Positions 1-8,540 of a stretch of 64,000 nucleotides of DNA are shown here, one piece after another. The position numbers and the translations under genes were made by a program. Position 1 is the stretch's first letter; every line of letters begins with the position of its first letter. Source of the DNA: Paraburkholderia acidisoli (lineage in GTDB: Bacteria; Pseudomonadota; Gammaproteobacteria; Burkholderiales; Burkholderiaceae). Below the pieces are notes generated by a model that saw only the letters and a list, made by a program, of their open reading frames with translations, searched no databases and was not told where the DNA came from. The stretch is taken from contig NZ_CP046913.1 of NCBI RefSeq assembly GCF_009789675.1, forward strand, positions 868,001-932,000, given 5' to 3'.

Positions 1-552
1 GGCGGCGGCGGCTTTGGCGCGCACGGCCACCGCGACATGGAAATCGTCACCTACGTGCTCGCGGGCGGCCTCGCGCACCGCGACAGCATGGGCAACGGCT
101 CGACCATCCGTCCTGGCGACGTGCAGCGCATGAGCGCCGGCACGGGCGTGATGCACAGCGAATTCAACGCCTCGAAGGAAGAGGAGGCGCATTTGCTGCA
201 GATCTGGCTGCTGCCGCGCGCGCGGGGCGGGGCGCCCGGCTACGAGGAAAAGCGTTTCGCCGATGCCGACAAGCGCGGGCAATTGCGCCTGATCGCCTCG
301 CCGGACGGCCGCGACGGCGCGGTGACGGTGCAGTCCGACGCCTCGATCTACGCGGCGCTCCTCGACGGCGAGGAACGCGTGGATTACGCCGTGCCGCCGG
401 GCCGCCGCGTGTATCTGCACGTGGCGCGCGGCGCGCTGGAGATGAACGGCCAGCGCCTCGAAGCCGGCGACGCCGCGATGCTCGAAGCCGAGCCGGCCGT
501 GACGCTCGCGCACGGCGCGGCCGCAGAGGTGCTGCTGTTCGATCTCGCCTGA
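1..552 (+). CDS. Pirin family protein (5' end outside window)
   Basis: The reading frame is open from base 1, so the N-terminus lies upstream and about 184 residues are visible. The first residues contain G-F-G-A-H-G-H, and later comes G-V-M-H-S-E. Together these give the His-x-His plus His-x-Glu metal ligands of the pirin double-stranded beta-helix. The C-terminal half is a second, metal-free cupin-like domain, as in YhhW-type pirins, some of which act as quercetin 2,3-dioxygenases. The protein is presumably a cytoplasmic iron-binding bicupin. The substrate cannot be told from sequence. A strong terminator follows about 70 bases after the stop. The family call is firm; the enzymatic role is open. 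Confidence 0.88.
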   Translation, partial: GGGGFGAHGHRDMEIVTYVLAGGLAHRDSMGNGSTIRPGDVQRMSAGTGVMHSEFNASKEEEAHLLQIWLLPRARGGAPGYEEKRFADADKRGQLRLIASPDGRDGAVTVQSDASIYAALLDGEERVDYAVPPGRRVYLHVARGALEMNGQRLEAGDAAMLEAEPAVTLAHGAAAEVLLFDLA

Positions 553-620
553 GCACGGTCCGCCGCTCGCCGCCCGCCGCTCGCCCGCGTAGCGGCCAGG
601 CGGCAAGCGGTAAACGACGA

Positions 621-655
621 AAACGCCGCGGAGCCTGACGCTCCGCGGCGTTTTT
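621..655. terminator. Bidirectional intrinsic terminator
   Basis: A perfect 10-bp G/C-rich stem (624-633 with 641-650) has a 7-base loop. It is preceded by an A run and followed by five T residues. It lies between the convergent pirin and Spy-like genes and can serve both. Confidence 0.9.
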
Positions 656-738
656 CGCCAGGATCGGCCTCCAGGAGGCCGGATCGGCGCGATTTTGCTG
701 CCTGGACTACGTGACAGCGGCGACTGCCATTACCGCGA

Positions 739-1314
739 TTACTGCGCGGCCGGTGCCGAAGCGGCGCCCGGCTTGGCGCCCTTGCGGTGCTGTTCCCAGC
801 GCTGACGCATCTTCTCGTGACGCTGTTCCATCTTCGCGAAATGCTCCTTGAGCGCCGTGCTGACGGTCGTCTTCTGCTGGTCGTTCAGGCCGTTGTAGAA
901 GTCGAGCCATGCCTGCTCGGTCTGCTCGCGCAGCTGGTGATTCTGCTGCTCGGCTTGCTCGCGCGCCGCGTGCATCGCGTTCAGGTCGAGAATCGGCTGG
1001 TTCTTCATTGCGTCGAACTGCTGCTTCATCTGCTCGTGGCTCTTGTGCATGGCTTCGCCGTTCTGCTTCATCGTGTCGAGCGCGGCTTGCCACTGCTTTT
1101 CCTGCGCGGCGTTCAGGTTCAGCTTGTCGTGCAGCTTTTTGGCGCCGAACATGAAGCCCGGGCCGCCGGGACCGCCGTGGGGGCCGCCGTGCATCATGCC
1201 CGGGCCGCCCGGGGGCGGCGGGGGCATTTGCGCGTCGGCGGTGGTGGCGACGCCCACGGTGAGGGCGAGCGAGGCCGCTGCAATGGCGAGAAGGCGCGAA
1301 GTCGTCTTGTACAT
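739..1314 (-). CDS. Spy/CpxP-like periplasmic LTXXQ-motif protein
   Basis: The 191-residue protein has a Sec signal peptide (about residues 1-28, ending A-D-A) and then a Pro/Gly/His/Met-rich segment that might bind metal. The rest is a long helical region carrying two LTXXQ-like motifs (L-N-A-A-Q and L-N-D-Q-Q). This is the layout of Spy and CpxP, periplasmic ATP-independent chaperones and envelope-stress modulators. It is transcribed divergently from an OmpR/EnvZ-type two-component pair, the same arrangement as cpxP beside cpxRA. It may therefore be a target or feedback partner of that pair. That is inferred from synteny and from repeats in the shared promoter region. Confidence 0.85.
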   Translation of the reverse strand: MYKTTSRLLAIAAASLALTVGVATTADAQMPPPPPGGPGMMHGGPHGGPGGPGFMFGAKKLHDKLNLNAAQEKQWQAALDTMKQNGEAMHKSHEQMKQQFDAMKNQPILDLNAMHAAREQAEQQNHQLREQTEQAWLDFYNGLNDQQKTTVSTALKEHFAKMEQRHEKMRQRWEQHRKGAKPGAASAPAAQ

Positions 1315-1443
1315 GGTGATGCTCCTGACAAATCCATGAGGGTTTTATCCGGTCTGTCGCGGTGCTGTGTAAGGGTTGCCGCAACCGGTGTCCCTAGCGT
1401 ATCGAGCGCCCGGCGGCCTCGTGTTACGCGGGCTCGCCGTGTC

Positions 1444-1458
1444 ATTACGCGACATTAC
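1444..1458 (-). promoter_or_regulatory. Candidate regulator site: GTAAT-N5-GTAAT
   Basis: On the minus strand two GTAAT pentamers are separated by five bases (10-bp pitch), facing the Spy-like gene. Tandem direct repeats one helical turn apart are how OmpR-subfamily regulators bind, and the layout equals the CpxR box (GTAAA-N5-GTAAA). A third related hexamer, TTACGC on the plus strand, lies at 1424-1429. Binding by the adjacent response regulator is inferred. Confidence 0.5.
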
Positions 1459-1472
1459 GCACGCCTTTCGCA

Positions 1473-1487
1473 GTAACACCTCGTAAC
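1473..1487 (+). promoter_or_regulatory. Candidate regulator site: GTAAC-N5-GTAAC
   Basis: This is a plus-strand direct repeat with the same 10-bp pitch, 56 bases before the response-regulator start. It mirrors the minus-strand pair at 1444-1458. It suggests autoregulation of the two-component operon together with control of the divergent gene. Confidence 0.5.
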
Positions 1488-1542
1488 CCTGGACGCGGCG
1501 CTGTAAGCAAACGGCTAGCTCGCGCGCGTTACACTGCGTCCC

Positions 1543-2274
1543 ATGGCTACTCAAATTCTGGTCGTCGACGACGACCTCGAACTACGCGACCTTCTGCGCG
1601 ACTATCTGGCGCGCCAAGGTATGGAAGTGTCGGTGCTGCACGACGCGGGCTCGCTGGAACGGCGGCTCGAGCGCGAGCGCCCCGACCTGATCGTGCTCGA
1701 CCTGATGATGCCGGGCGTCGACGGCCTCACCGCGCTGCGCAAGCTGCGCGCGTCGGGCGACGACATCCCCGTGATCATGCTGACGGCGCGCGCCGACGAC
1801 GTCGACCGCATCGTCGGCCTCGAACTGGGCGCCGACGACTACCTCGGCAAGCCGTTCAACCCGCGCGAGCTGCTGGCGCGCGTGCAGGCGGTGCTGCGCC
1901 GCCGCCGCACGCTGCCTTCGGCGGCCGCGCCCGAGCAGCGCGAACCGTATTCGTTCGGCCGCTTCACGCTCGACTTCCAGTCGCGCACGCTCCAGCAGGA
2001 AGGCAAGCCCATCATGCTGTCGGGCAGCGAATTCGCGCTCCTGAAGATTTTCGTCAATCACCCCATGCGCACGCTCACGCGCGAGCGGCTGCTCGAACTG
2101 CTGCACGGTCCCGAGTACGACGGCACCGACCGCGGTATCGACGTGCAGGTGTGGCGTCTGCGGCGCATTCTCGAATCCGACCCGTCCACGCCGCGTTTCA
2201 TCCAGACCGTGCGCGGGCGCGGCTATGTCTTCGTGCCCGACGGCGAGCAGGGCAACCATGCGCCGGCCGGTTGA
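1543..2274 (+). CDS. OmpR-family response regulator
   Basis: The 243-residue protein has an N-terminal receiver domain with acidic pocket D10/D11, phosphoacceptor D53, T81 and K103. A C-terminal winged-helix domain follows (about 135-235). The stretch around K-P-F-N-P-R-E-L-L-A-R and the end Y-V-F-V-P-D-G closely resemble E. coli OmpR. The gene overlaps the downstream kinase start by 17 bases, so the two form an operon and are probably translationally coupled. It most likely controls the divergent Spy-like gene and itself. Whether the system answers osmolarity, metal or envelope damage is not visible. Confidence 0.93.
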   Translation: MATQILVVDDDLELRDLLRDYLARQGMEVSVLHDAGSLERRLERERPDLIVLDLMMPGVDGLTALRKLRASGDDIPVIMLTARADDVDRIVGLELGADDYLGKPFNPRELLARVQAVLRRRRTLPSAAAPEQREPYSFGRFTLDFQSRTLQQEGKPIMLSGSEFALLKIFVNHPMRTLTRERLLELLHGPEYDGTDRGIDVQVWRLRRILESDPSTPRFIQTVRGRGYVFVPDGEQGNHAPAG

Positions 2275-3604
2275 TTCGCTGTTCGGGCGGCTGGCGCTGC
2301 TCTTTATCGGCGTTCTGCTGATCTCGCATGTCGCCTGGTTCTCGCTGATCCGGCTCGAACACAACCAGATGCAAACGCGCTACGCGGTCGAGGAAGCCGT
2401 CTTCCTCGTCGACGCCGTGCGTCAGCACATCCAGCGCGAGCCCGACCAGCCGCTGCCCTCGCGCGTGCAACTGGTCGATCCGGCGAACGGCGAGGTGCCG
2501 GTCATGCCGGCCAGGCTGCCCGAACCGCTCGTGCGCTTCATCGAAGACGTGCGCGACCGCATGCCGCCCGGCGCCGACGTGCGCATCGGGCCGCCGGGCC
2601 GTCCGCCCACGCTCTGGGTGCGCGGTCCGCAGGACGCGCGCTGGATCGTCGTGCCGGTGCAGCCGCTGCGTCCCATGCGTCCGCTCGACCGTCTGATCCC
2701 GTGGTTCGTCATCATTTTCTCGGCGGCGCTGATCGCGGCGCTGGTGGCCGCGTGGATGCTGCAACAGCCGCTGCGCCTGCTGGCTCAGGCCGTGGGCCGC
2801 TTCGGCCGCGGCCAGCCGGTGCCGCCGGTGCCCGAGCGCGGGCCGCGCGAGCTGCGCCAGCTCACGCGCGGCTTCAACACCATGGTCACGGAAGTCGAGC
2901 GCACGGAAAAAGACCGCGCGGTCATGCTGGCGGGCGTCGCGCACGATCTCAAAACGCCGCTCGCGCGCCTGCGCCTGCGCGCCGAAATGATGGACGAAGC
3001 GCGCATGCGTGACGGCGTGGTGCGCGACGTCGAGTCGATGGCGCATATCGTCGATCAATTCCTCGTGTTCGCGCACGACGGCGCCGACGGCAGCGAACCG
3101 GTCGACGTCGACGAGCAATGCGCGCGCATCGCACGCAACTATCGGGCGAATCTGGCCACCATGGGCGCCGAGGCCATGGCGATCGAAACCCAGCTGCACG
3201 CGGGCCCGGACTTTCGCTTGCCGGCGGCCACGCTCGAACGCCTCGTGTCGAATCTGCTCGACAACGCCCACGCGTACGGCGCGCCGCCCGTGGTGATCGA
3301 AACCTCGCGGGGCGCGCAGGGCTTCGTGCTCACGGTGCGCGACCACGGCACGGGCATCTCCGACCAGGATCTGGTGCAGGCGAGCCGGCCGTTCGTGCGG
3401 CTCGATCCGGCGCGCGGCGGCAACGGTCATAGCGGGCTCGGGCTCGCCATCGTCGAGCGGCTCGTGCGGCGCGCGGGCGGCGAACTCAAGATCGGCAACG
3501 GCGCGAGCGGCGGTCTGGCCGTGCAGATGACGTTCGCGTTCGACGTGGTCGCGCGCAATATCTCCGAGGCCGCCCAGGTCTGGCAGGCCGCGGGCGCGCA
3601 CTAA
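2258..3604 (+). CDS. EnvZ-like sensor histidine kinase
   Basis: The 448-residue inner-membrane kinase has a TM helix at about 10-30, a proline-rich periplasmic domain of about 115 residues, and a second TM at about 148-168. A HAMP linker follows, then the DHp helix with H229 in A-G-V-A-H-D-L-K-T-P, and an HATPase_c domain with N-L-L-D-N, D-H-G-T-G and G-L-G-L-A boxes. The H-box is very close to EnvZ. The ATG at 2258 is chosen because an upstream in-frame start would lie deep in the regulator gene and lacks conserved sequence. The kinase would phosphorylate the regulator encoded just upstream. The signal is unknown. Confidence 0.92.
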   Translation: MRRPVDSLFGRLALLFIGVLLISHVAWFSLIRLEHNQMQTRYAVEEAVFLVDAVRQHIQREPDQPLPSRVQLVDPANGEVPVMPARLPEPLVRFIEDVRDRMPPGADVRIGPPGRPPTLWVRGPQDARWIVVPVQPLRPMRPLDRLIPWFVIIFSAALIAALVAAWMLQQPLRLLAQAVGRFGRGQPVPPVPERGPRELRQLTRGFNTMVTEVERTEKDRAVMLAGVAHDLKTPLARLRLRAEMMDEARMRDGVVRDVESMAHIVDQFLVFAHDGADGSEPVDVDEQCARIARNYRANLATMGAEAMAIETQLHAGPDFRLPAATLERLVSNLLDNAHAYGAPPVVIETSRGAQGFVLTVRDHGTGISDQDLVQASRPFVRLDPARGGNGHSGLGLAIVERLVRRAGGELKIGNGASGGLAVQMTFAFDVVARNISEAAQVWQAAGAH

Positions 3605-3702
3605 CCCGGCGGCGAGTTGCACATCCCGCGGCGAGAAGCAGAATAAAAGTGGGATGGAGGCGGGAGAGGTGGACCGGCGCTCCCGCCGGAGTTGGCACAC
3701 AC

Positions 3703-3725
3703 GGCGCCGCAGTCGCGGCGCCTTT
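3703..3725 (+). terminator. Hairpin after the two-component operon
   Basis: An 8-bp perfect stem (3703-3710 with 3715-3722) has a 4-base loop and is followed by only three T residues. It is plausible but weak as an intrinsic terminator. Confidence 0.45.
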
Positions 3726-3828
3726 CAAGCTAAACCGGAGGCTGAATCCGGTGCCAACGTCTTGGGCTGGCGATGATCGACGCCCGGCTCGAACACCGTC
3801 ACGCCGATAACACTCGCGTCGATCAGCC

Positions 3829-4095
3829 TTACGCCGAGAACAGCGTGTCGAGCGCGCCGGCCGCTTCGTTGTCGACCGTGTTGTAGGTCACGCTGTCGGC
3901 TTCGAAGATGTAGTGCGTCGTGTACTTGCCGAGGCGGGCAAGAATCTCTTCCTGAATCAACTCGGGCGCGGCCTCGAGCTTCAGGTACCACGCGGTCGAT
4001 GACAGGCGCGTCTGGAACGCACCGTATTCGACCATCAGCTGGTCGAACGCGAGCGCATCCTGATCGCGGCAGACAATGACCAGATTTCCCTTCAT
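3829..4095 (-). CDS. Small uncharacterised protein, 88 aa
   Basis: The start is set by a clear GGAGG ribosome binding site 4-8 bases before ATG 4095. The protein begins M-K-G-N-L-V-I-V-C-R-D, followed by a helix, a strand around S-T-A-W-Y-L-K-L, another helix and a strand. This beta-alpha-beta-like order resembles small ferredoxin-fold proteins such as the Cas2/SinR-like group, but that is a weak structural impression rather than a recognised match. There is no signal peptide or membrane segment. It stands alone between the two-component operon and the diguanylate cyclase gene. The function is unknown. Confidence 0.75.
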   Translation of the reverse strand: MKGNLVIVCRDQDALAFDQLMVEYGAFQTRLSSTAWYLKLEAAPELIQEEILARLGKYTTHYIFEADSVTYNTVDNEAAGALDTLFSA

Positions 4096-4304
4096 GCATG
4101 CCTCCAGATATGAGCGGTACACCGATATGGCGCGGTTTGGTTCATGTGCGCCGCATCGCGCGGCGCACACCGTCTGCCCCATGATACCGCGCCCGGCCCG
4201 ATCCCCCGCGCCAAGGCTGACACATCGAAGGGCCACAACGAGACTTGCCGCACAGAACGGGCGGAGAGGAACGACCGCGTATCCGCCGTTTTCGGGCCCG
4301 GCGT

Positions 4305-5984
4305 TCACCACGTGGGCGCGGCGGCGCGCGGCGGCACGGCGCCCTCGGCCGTCATCGCCTCGCTGCGGTCGCGGCCGCCCGCCTTGGCCATGTAGAGCGC
4401 GAGATCGGCGCGGCTCATGAGGCGTTCGGGTTGATCGTTTTCGGCGGCCAGTTCGGTAATGCCGATGCTCACGCTCAGCGCCGCGTCGGCGGGCAGGTCC
4501 GCGCAGGCGCGCCGCGCCACCTGCTCGCGCAGGCGGTCGATCACGGCGTGGCCCGTGGCGAGCGCGGTGCCGGGCAGCAGAATGCCGAACTCCTCGCCGC
4601 CCAGGCGGCCCACGGCGTCGTCGGCGCGCAGTTCGGCGCGGCAGGTTTCCACGAAATGCTGAAGCGCGCGGTCGCCGGCCGGATGCCCGAAGCGGTCGTT
4701 GATCTGCTTGAAGTAATCGAGATCGGCGATAGCCATGCACAGCGGCTGGTGCGCCGCATAGGCCGTGTCGATCTCGCGGCGCAGCAGGTCGAGAAAGTAA
4801 CGCCGCGAAAGGGCGCCCGTGAGCGCGTCGTGGCGCGCCTCGGCGGCGAGTAGCGCGTTCGCGGCCTGCAACTGTTCGGCGAGGTCGCGGCTCGCGCGGT
4901 GCAGGCGCTTCTCGCGAACCCACGACACCGAAACCACGGCGGCCAGCGCCGCGATGCCTTCGAGCGTCAGAAAAATCAGCAACTGGTCGCGCCGATGATT
5001 CGCCAGCAGTTCGGGCCACGCGTTGAGCGGATCGACGAGATGCGCGGATAGCCCGGAATTGAGGCCGCCGCGCTCCTCGTACAGGGCGGGCCCCTGTTGT
5101 CCCGGCAGATCGACCATGCGCGCGGCTTCGGCGGCGGGCATCCAGGGCGCGTCGCTGGTCGCGGACCGCGCCGCCGAACGCAGCGACAATTCCGAGAAGC
5201 GCTCGCGCAGGTAGGTGTTCACGCGATCCACCGCGTTCATTTCGGCGACGTGCGAGCCGGGCAGCGCGAGCCCTTCGAGCGCGCTGTCGTGGGCCATGAT
5301 GACCACGCCGTTGTTGTCGGCGACGAAGGTGCCCGGATGCGCGACCCAGTGGCGCAGCCGCGCGATGCCGACCTTGGCCACCACGGCGCCGACCAGCAGG
5401 CCGTTGTCGTAGGCGGGCGCGGCCACGAAGATGCCGGGCTCCCCGCTCGCGGTACCGACGCCGTAGTTTTCGGAGAAGGCGCCGAGCAGCGTGTCGTTCA
5501 GATAGGCGCGCGGGCGCATGTCGATGCCCACGTAGGAGATTTTTTCGAGCGCGTTGCTCGAGGCGATGCAGATGCCGTTCGCGTTGACGAGCCAGATGGC
5601 GTCGAGGCCCGAGAAGCCCTGGGCGTCGTGCAGGAAACGGTTGACCGCGGCCAGATCGGGCACGGCCTGCAACGCATTGCGTCGCGCCAGTTCCGTGACG
5701 CCGTGCGACGCGGCATAATCGCCGGCCTCGGTGAGGGCCTGTTGCACGACGCGGGTTTCGGCCATCGTTGCGGGAATGGCGCGCGACATGGCCAGATCGC
5801 TCGCGATCACCTCGGCCATGTTGTCGACGACCGAGCGCGTGATCTGCCGCTGCGCGCCGAGCGCGGCGTTCAGTTCCTGGCGCACCTGGCGGTCGGCGAT
5901 CCAGCCTGCCGCCATCCAGCAGACGAGCGTGACCACCACGACCCCGATGGGTCCGGCTGCCTGACGCAAGAGTCTCCTGTTCAT
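4305..5984 (-). CDS. Membrane diguanylate cyclase with periplasmic sensor
   Basis: The 559-residue protein has TM1 at about residues 10-30, a large periplasmic double-Cache-like sensor region (about 35-310), TM2 at about 325-345, a short coiled coil and a GGDEF domain. The active site G-G-E-E-F is intact at 462-466. An RxxD inhibitory c-di-GMP site (R-A-D-D, 453-456) sits exactly five residues before it, so feedback inhibition is likely. It makes c-di-GMP from GTP in response to an extracytoplasmic ligand not identifiable here. The start at 5984 is preferred because AGAAGG precedes it; a longer frame opens at 6041. Confidence 0.9.
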   Translation of the reverse strand: MNRRLLRQAAGPIGVVVVTLVCWMAAGWIADRQVRQELNAALGAQRQITRSVVDNMAEVIASDLAMSRAIPATMAETRVVQQALTEAGDYAASHGVTELARRNALQAVPDLAAVNRFLHDAQGFSGLDAIWLVNANGICIASSNALEKISYVGIDMRPRAYLNDTLLGAFSENYGVGTASGEPGIFVAAPAYDNGLLVGAVVAKVGIARLRHWVAHPGTFVADNNGVVIMAHDSALEGLALPGSHVAEMNAVDRVNTYLRERFSELSLRSAARSATSDAPWMPAAEAARMVDLPGQQGPALYEERGGLNSGLSAHLVDPLNAWPELLANHRRDQLLIFLTLEGIAALAAVVSVSWVREKRLHRASRDLAEQLQAANALLAAEARHDALTGALSRRYFLDLLRREIDTAYAAHQPLCMAIADLDYFKQINDRFGHPAGDRALQHFVETCRAELRADDAVGRLGGEEFGILLPGTALATGHAVIDRLREQVARRACADLPADAALSVSIGITELAAENDQPERLMSRADLALYMAKAGGRDRSEAMTAEGAVPPRAAAPTW

Positions 5985-6764
5985 CGGCCTTCTGAGTCGA
6001 GAGTGGGCGTTGGGGATGCGCAACGCACGCGCAACGGGCACGCTTCGCCAGCGAATCGCGAAGCCGTGCGCCAGGTAAGGCGCGTGACGATTTTACCCCC
6101 CGAAACGCGCCGGCGATCCTGGCGTTACTGCGGGCGCGCGCCGCGTGGCAAGGCGAAGCGGCGCGCCGCAGGTGCGGCAGGGGAGCGGGTCTGCAAGCGC
6201 TGTGCCGTTTTTACGGGGCCAGGCGGGTTTCGACGGCGTGACACAGTGGGTGTTATAGGCGCGCGCTTAGCTTGGGAATTGTGGCGCGCGCGCGACGCTC
6301 GATGCTGTGATTGGCGGCGGCGTTCGCGCTGGCTTCATCAAGTTGTCACCGATGCGTCACCACGATGACGTGCGCGCGTCCGGTGCAGGCGGTCGTTCGC
6401 GTATGGACGCGCGCTGGCGAGAAAGCCGCCGACAAGCCGTCTCGAAGGCGTCCGAAAGCGGCTAGAAAGCCCGTGTGGCGGGGTTTTCACGGTTTTGCGC
6501 AAGACGGCGCCAGGCGCCCGGCGCGTGGTTGTATCTGTCACGAAGGTTGTAGTAGTGTCGTGCCGTTTTCTTCCAGGGCAATTCTTTCAGGCAAGCCTGC
6601 GGGAGCGGCGGTGGCGTGCGAGCGCCGCTGTCGTGTCATCAACGCCAACGAATTTTCTGTCCATGCGTCTTGCCTTCTCCGCTCCGTGTTTCGCGAGCTT
6701 CGCGGCCTTCGTGCCTCCCGCGCCCCGGCGCTGCAGTGCAGGTTCCCGTGCGGAGCGCGTCTAA
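5985..6764. other. Long intergenic region between divergent genes
   Basis: These 780 bases separate the diguanylate cyclase start from the ABC permease start. No convincing gene is seen: the open frames lack ribosome binding sites and have the composition of random GC-rich frames. A 33-codon frame (ATG 6663, stop 6762-6764) abuts the permease ATG but has no ribosome binding site. The region must hold promoters for both genes. No riboswitch family could be recognised by eye. Confidence 0.6.
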
Positions 6765-8513
6765 ATGGACTTCGGCTTCAACCTGAATCGCACGGCCAAC
6801 GTTTCGGCGTGGCGCGTGCTGCCCAATCGCTGGGACTTCGTCGCGTTTCCGCTCATCATCTGCCTGATCGCGATGGCGGCGGTGGGCTTTCACGAGACGA
6901 TGGCGCCCATCGCCGTGCTCAAGGCGCAGCCAATCTCGCTCGATCCCGCGCATCTGCCCGAATACGCGATGCGCACCACGCTGCGCATGCTCGCGGCCAT
7001 GGTCGCGTCGCTCGTGTTCACGCTCGTCTACGGCACGCTCGCCGCGAAGAGCCGCCGCGCGGCCGTGGTGCTCGTACCGATTCTCGACATCCTGCAGTCG
7101 GTGCCGGTGCTCGGCTACATCTCGTTCACGGTCACGTTCTTCCTCGCGCTGTTCCCGTCGCGCGTGCTGGGCGCCGAGTTGGCCGCGATCTTCGCGATCT
7201 TCACGAGCCAGGCGTGGAACATGACGTTCAGCTTTTACCAGTCGCTGCGCACGGTGCCGCGCGATCTGGACGAAGTCTCGCGCGGTTTCCACCTCACGGG
7301 CTGGCAGCGTTTCTGGAAGCTCGAAGTGCCGTTCTCGATGCCGGGCCTCATCTGGAACATGATGATGTCGATGTCGGGCGGCTGGTTCTTCGTGGTGGCT
7401 TCGGAAGCCATCACCGTGGGTAACAACACGATCACGCTGCCGGGTATCGGCGCGTACCTGGCGCAGGCCATTGCCGAAAAGAACCTGCACGCGATCGGCT
7501 GGGTGATTCTGGCCATGGTCGTGGTGATCCTGGCGTACGACCAGTTTCTGTTCCGCCCGCTCGTGGCGTGGGCCGACAAGTTCCGCATGGAGAACACGAG
7601 TTCCGGCGACGCGCCCGAGTCCTGGCTGCTCGATCTCGTGCGCCGCACGCACCTGATCCACCAGCTGCTCGTGCCGATGGGCTGGTTCATCGCCACGGCC
7701 GCGCGCCTGCCGCTGCGCGTGCGACTGCCGAAATCGCTGCCCGTGGTGACCGCCGCGAGCAAACGCTCGCGTCTGGGCGACATCGTCTGGGCCGCCTGCG
7801 TGATCGCGCTCACGCTGTTCGTGCTCTGGCGCGTCGTGAGTTTCGTGCGCACGGGCGTGACGCTCGACGAAGTGGGCCACGTGCTCGTGCTCGGCCTCAT
7901 CACGCTGCTGCGCGTGGTGGTGTTGATCGCCATCGCCTCGGTGATCTGGGTGCCGCTCGGCGTCTTGATCGGCCTGCGCCCCGCGCTCGCCGAGAAGATC
8001 CAGCCGCTCGCGCAGTTTCTCGCGGCGTTCCCGGCCAACCTGCTGTTTCCCGTGTTCGTGATCGTGATCGTGCGCTTCGGCCTCAATCCCGACATCTGGC
8101 TGTCACCGCTGATCGTGCTCGGGACGCAGTGGTATATCCTGTTCAACGTGATCGCCGGGGCGAGCGCCTATCCGAACGACTACCGCGAGGCGGCGAAGAA
8201 CTTCCGCATTCGCGGCTGGCAATGGTGGCGTCAGGCCATGCTGCCCGGCATCTTCCCGTACTACGTGACGGGGGCGATCACGGCTTCGGGCGGCGCCTGG
8301 AACGCGAGCATCGTCGCCGAATTCGTGCAGTGGGGCGACACCAGGGTGGTCGCGCACGGGCTCGGCGCGTATATCGCGCAGATGACCGCCGCCGGCGACT
8401 ATCCGAAGATCATTCTCGGCATCGCCGTGATGTCGCTGTTCGTCACGCTGTTCAACCGCCTGCTGTGGCGTCCGCTCTACACGTACGCCGAGTCGCGTCT
8501 GCGGCTCGACTGA
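6765..8513 (+). CDS. NitT/TauT-type ABC transporter, fused double permease
   Basis: The 582-residue inner-membrane protein is built of two tandem binding-protein-dependent permease domains. Each has a cytoplasmic EAA-type loop (one around S-R-G-F-H-L-T-G-W-Q-R-F-W, one around A-A-K-N-F-R-I-R-G-W-Q-W-W), with about 12 TM helices in all. Such fused permeases belong to the nitrate/sulfonate/taurine-type group. The ATPase gene follows 27 bases downstream, but no periplasmic binding protein is encoded nearby, so the substrate cannot be inferred. GGAG lies 9 bases before the ATG. The upstream leader is unusually long. Confidence 0.85.
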   Translation: MDFGFNLNRTANVSAWRVLPNRWDFVAFPLIICLIAMAAVGFHETMAPIAVLKAQPISLDPAHLPEYAMRTTLRMLAAMVASLVFTLVYGTLAAKSRRAAVVLVPILDILQSVPVLGYISFTVTFFLALFPSRVLGAELAAIFAIFTSQAWNMTFSFYQSLRTVPRDLDEVSRGFHLTGWQRFWKLEVPFSMPGLIWNMMMSMSGGWFFVVASEAITVGNNTITLPGIGAYLAQAIAEKNLHAIGWVILAMVVVILAYDQFLFRPLVAWADKFRMENTSSGDAPESWLLDLVRRTHLIHQLLVPMGWFIATAARLPLRVRLPKSLPVVTAASKRSRLGDIVWAACVIALTLFVLWRVVSFVRTGVTLDEVGHVLVLGLITLLRVVVLIAIASVIWVPLGVLIGLRPALAEKIQPLAQFLAAFPANLLFPVFVIVIVRFGLNPDIWLSPLIVLGTQWYILFNVIAGASAYPNDYREAAKNFRIRGWQWWRQAMLPGIFPYYVTGAITASGGAWNASIVAEFVQWGDTRVVAHGLGAYIAQMTAAGDYPKIILGIAVMSLFVTLFNRLLWRPLYTYAESRLRLD

Positions 8514-8540
8514 TGAAACCGAAGGATCGAAGGTAACGCG

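Noticed and set aside
2198..3700. 500-codon minus-strand frame opposite the histidine kinase
   Set aside because: It is antisense to a conserved kinase, with biased composition and no domain.
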